Positions 62,487-64,000 of a DNA stretch of 64,000 nucleotides are shown piece by piece (position 1 is the first letter of the stretch; each line of letters begins with the position of its first letter). The notes under the pieces are model-generated. The model was not told the origin of the DNA. It ran no database searches and worked only from the letters and a program-made list of their open reading frames with translations. The stretch lies in the NCBI GenBank assembly GCA_029233985.1, contig JARGOK010000001.1, positions 743,096 to 807,095 on the forward strand. The letters are read 5' to 3'. Made by a program: the position numbers and the translations under genes. The DNA is from Candidatus Altimarinota bacterium. Lineage in GTDB: Bacteria > Patescibacteriota > Gracilibacteria > JAUYGZ01.

Positions 62487-64000
62487 ATGAAACGAGGAGC
62501 CGCCAGCCGCTTTGTAGATGGCCTTTGGCCACAGAGAAGTGTCCATAATGTTGGGTTTTCGAGCTCTATAACGGGCTTGGGAAATATGGTTTATCTTTTA
62601 GCAATAGCTGTTGCGCTGTTTTTTTTAGGCGTTTTTACTTTTCGATTTTACTCGCAACATTATTCACCATTACCTGTTGGAACGACCTTTATGGGTACGG
62701 ATCTTTCAGGAATGGTTCGAGATGATTTAGAGGCTACAGTTGAGGGACTTTTGGCGCAGAAAGCTTTTCCAGATGTTCAAGTAGTGGTTGATTATGCTGA
62801 TCGGCAGATTGTCTTTCCGTTTGATATGGAGAACTTAGGTTTTTCTTATGATGTGCGAGCTTCGGTCGACCAAATACTTTTAGAAGAAAGATCATTTTTA
62901 GCAAGTGTGATTACCGATAAGCTCCATAAATCAGCCTTTGAACCAATTTTGATGCATGATGGAGCATTTTTAGAAGATGTTTTTGAGAAAATCACAAGGC
63001 TAGAGCAACCTATGAGACAGGCTTTGATTGATTTTGATGATGACTGGTTTGTTGTTCCAGAACAAATTGGTCTTGAATTTACACAATCTCAACAGCAGGA
63101 GCTCTATCAGCAACTTCTTCGACTTCAAGACCGCTTGAATGAAGAGTTTATACAAATCCCTGTTGAACTTGAACAAACGACACCGAGAATAACAGAACCT
63201 GAAGTTATGGCTTTATTTACTGAATTGCAGTTGGTTTCTCAGAGATCTGTGGAGTGGACACTGGATGGCGAGCGCTCAATATTGCGGTTATCAGAAAACC
63301 CTGACCTCTTGAGAATTGATATGGAGAAGAGAGAAGTTGTTTTGGATGAAGGAAAGTTGACCCTGTATGTGCAAGCGTTTGCTCGATCTTTTGATCGCGA
63401 ACCTGGCGAAGTATTGATTTCTGCTCCAGTAAAACAAGAAAAGGGACATTTTCAGAGCACTTTTGATGGCGATTTTCATGAAGGACGATCTGTTGATCAG
63501 AATCTGATGTATGAACAACTCTGGAAGGCTTTTTCTACTGATATGCCTTATCAGATAGTAGAACTGGCTTTTTCTACAGCACCTGTGAATATGGAAATGG
63601 CTGATCTTGGGCAGCTTTCACTTTTGTCGAAAGGACAGTCGAGTTTTGTATTGAGCCACAGTGAAGACCGAACCTTTAATGTGAAGAAAGGATTGGGGAA
63701 ATATAATGGAGTGGTTATACCGCAAGGATCAGAGTTTAGTTTCAATGATATTTTGGGGTATGTCCGGTATAAAGATGGTTGGAAGCCTGCTCTAGCGATA
63801 TTTGGTGGTGGTGGTGTTCAGCCTGTTCCGGGAGGGGGACTGTGTCAAGTATCGACAACGACGTATCGTGCTGCCATTCATGCTGGACTGCAGATTACTC
63901 AGAGAAAACCGCATAGCTTGGATGTATCGTATTATAGAGCATATGGAGATGGGATCGATTCAACGATTTACCCTCCAGAAGATATCGATCTACGGTTTGT
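62487..64000 (+). CDS. VanW family surface protein (3' end beyond window)
   Basis: 504 residues visible from ATG 62487. Membrane anchor about 32-52, then PLPVGTTFMGTDLSGM. The next ~300 residues look like two PG-binding type 4 repeats. The VanW domain follows with FSFNDILGYVRYKDGWKPALA, PGGGLCQVSTTTYRAA and PHSLDVSYYRAYGDG, the family's core. VanW proteins are linked to cell-wall functions but the reaction is unproven. The right edge of the window cuts the gene. Confidence 0.9.
   Translation, partial: MKRGAASRFVDGLWPQRSVHNVGFSSSITGLGNMVYLLAIAVALFFLGVFTFRFYSQHYSPLPVGTTFMGTDLSGMVRDDLEATVEGLLAQKAFPDVQVVVDYADRQIVFPFDMENLGFSYDVRASVDQILLEERSFLASVITDKLHKSAFEPILMHDGAFLEDVFEKITRLEQPMRQALIDFDDDWFVVPEQIGLEFTQSQQQELYQQLLRLQDRLNEEFIQIPVELEQTTPRITEPEVMALFTELQLVSQRSVEWTLDGERSILRLSENPDLLRIDMEKREVVLDEGKLTLYVQAFARSFDREPGEVLISAPVKQEKGHFQSTFDGDFHEGRSVDQNLMYEQLWKAFSTDMPYQIVELAFSTAPVNMEMADLGQLSLLSKGQSSFVLSHSEDRTFNVKKGLGKYNGVVIPQGSEFSFNDILGYVRYKDGWKPALAIFGGGGVQPVPGGGLCQVSTTTYRAAIHAGLQITQRKPHSLDVSYYRAYGDGIDSTIYPPEDIDLRF

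Noticed and set aside
1-64000. UGA recoded as glycine
   Set aside because: Conserved genes end at UGA (for example rnhB) and conserved glycines use GGN.
1-64000. CRISPR array, prophage or IS element
   Set aside because: No regularly spaced repeats, transposase or phage gene was seen on reading both strands.

Overview
The window looks like the genome of a Patescibacteria/CPR bacterium, most likely near Peregrinibacteria. That placement is an inference from gene content. The signs are many large secreted proteins with SLH, lamin-tail, PKD, LamG and dockerin-like domains; orphan proteins; a DUF1653 protein; a VanW-type surface protein; a shortened HrcA; a ThrRS without its TGS domain; and several genes without a clear Shine-Dalgarno. 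UGA is read as stop (for example at the ends of rnhB and the first lysO gene), so the Gracilibacteria/SR1 code is not used. No phage, IS element or CRISPR array was seen.

Layout. 1-4427 (minus): the start and most of a giant anchored protein with six lamin-tail domains, a PKD-like domain, two FN3-like domains and a complete staphylococcal-nuclease domain; it runs off the left edge. 4.6-8.1 kb: a putative Cys-His-Asp papain/transglutaminase-like protein and an orphan helical protein. 8.2-11.7 kb: an L,D-transpeptidase, a lone PurN homologue and an HTTM-DCC membrane fusion. 11.9-19.1 kb: a MATE exporter, then a TetR-MFP-RND efflux operon with a clear TetR-type operator. 20-28.8 kb: housekeeping genes (tRNA-Arg, pgk, threonine aldolase, thrS, an ECF-like sigma factor, ProX and the RNase P RNA). 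29-37.8 kb (minus): a cluster of five surface proteins. 38-44.6 kb: dnaK with a CIRCE operator, an O-antigen ligase-like protein, another surface protein and yebC. 44.6-53.2 kb: a possible replication-origin-like intergenic region, a PKD-7TM protein, an ABC-F ATPase, an SLH-CAP protein, DUF1653, a flippase and fmt. 53.3-62.3 kb: rpsG, rpsL, hrcA, grpE, rnhB, a split LysO exporter with a divergent winged-helix regulator, a leucine-rich-repeat protein and fusA. 62.5 kb to the right edge: a VanW protein, cut off.

How the genes work together. The heat-shock circuit is visible in pieces: HrcA and GrpE at 54.7-56.2 kb and DnaK at 38 kb under a CIRCE that overlaps its -10 box. Cell-envelope genes (L,D-transpeptidase, O-antigen ligase, flippase, VanW, and SLH or dockerin-like proteins) take up a large share of the window, suggesting an elaborate surface layer.

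The most striking regulatory feature is upstream of thrS: a sigma70-type promoter, a 20-codon leader peptide with 8 threonines (five in a row), a possible antiterminator pairing and an intrinsic terminator. This has the full architecture of ribosome-mediated transcription attenuation, here placed on an aminoacyl-tRNA synthetase gene. Small palindromic elements with matching ends (GTCATTC... / ...GAATGAC and variants) are scattered between genes, and one of them encodes the C-terminus of the DUF1653 protein.
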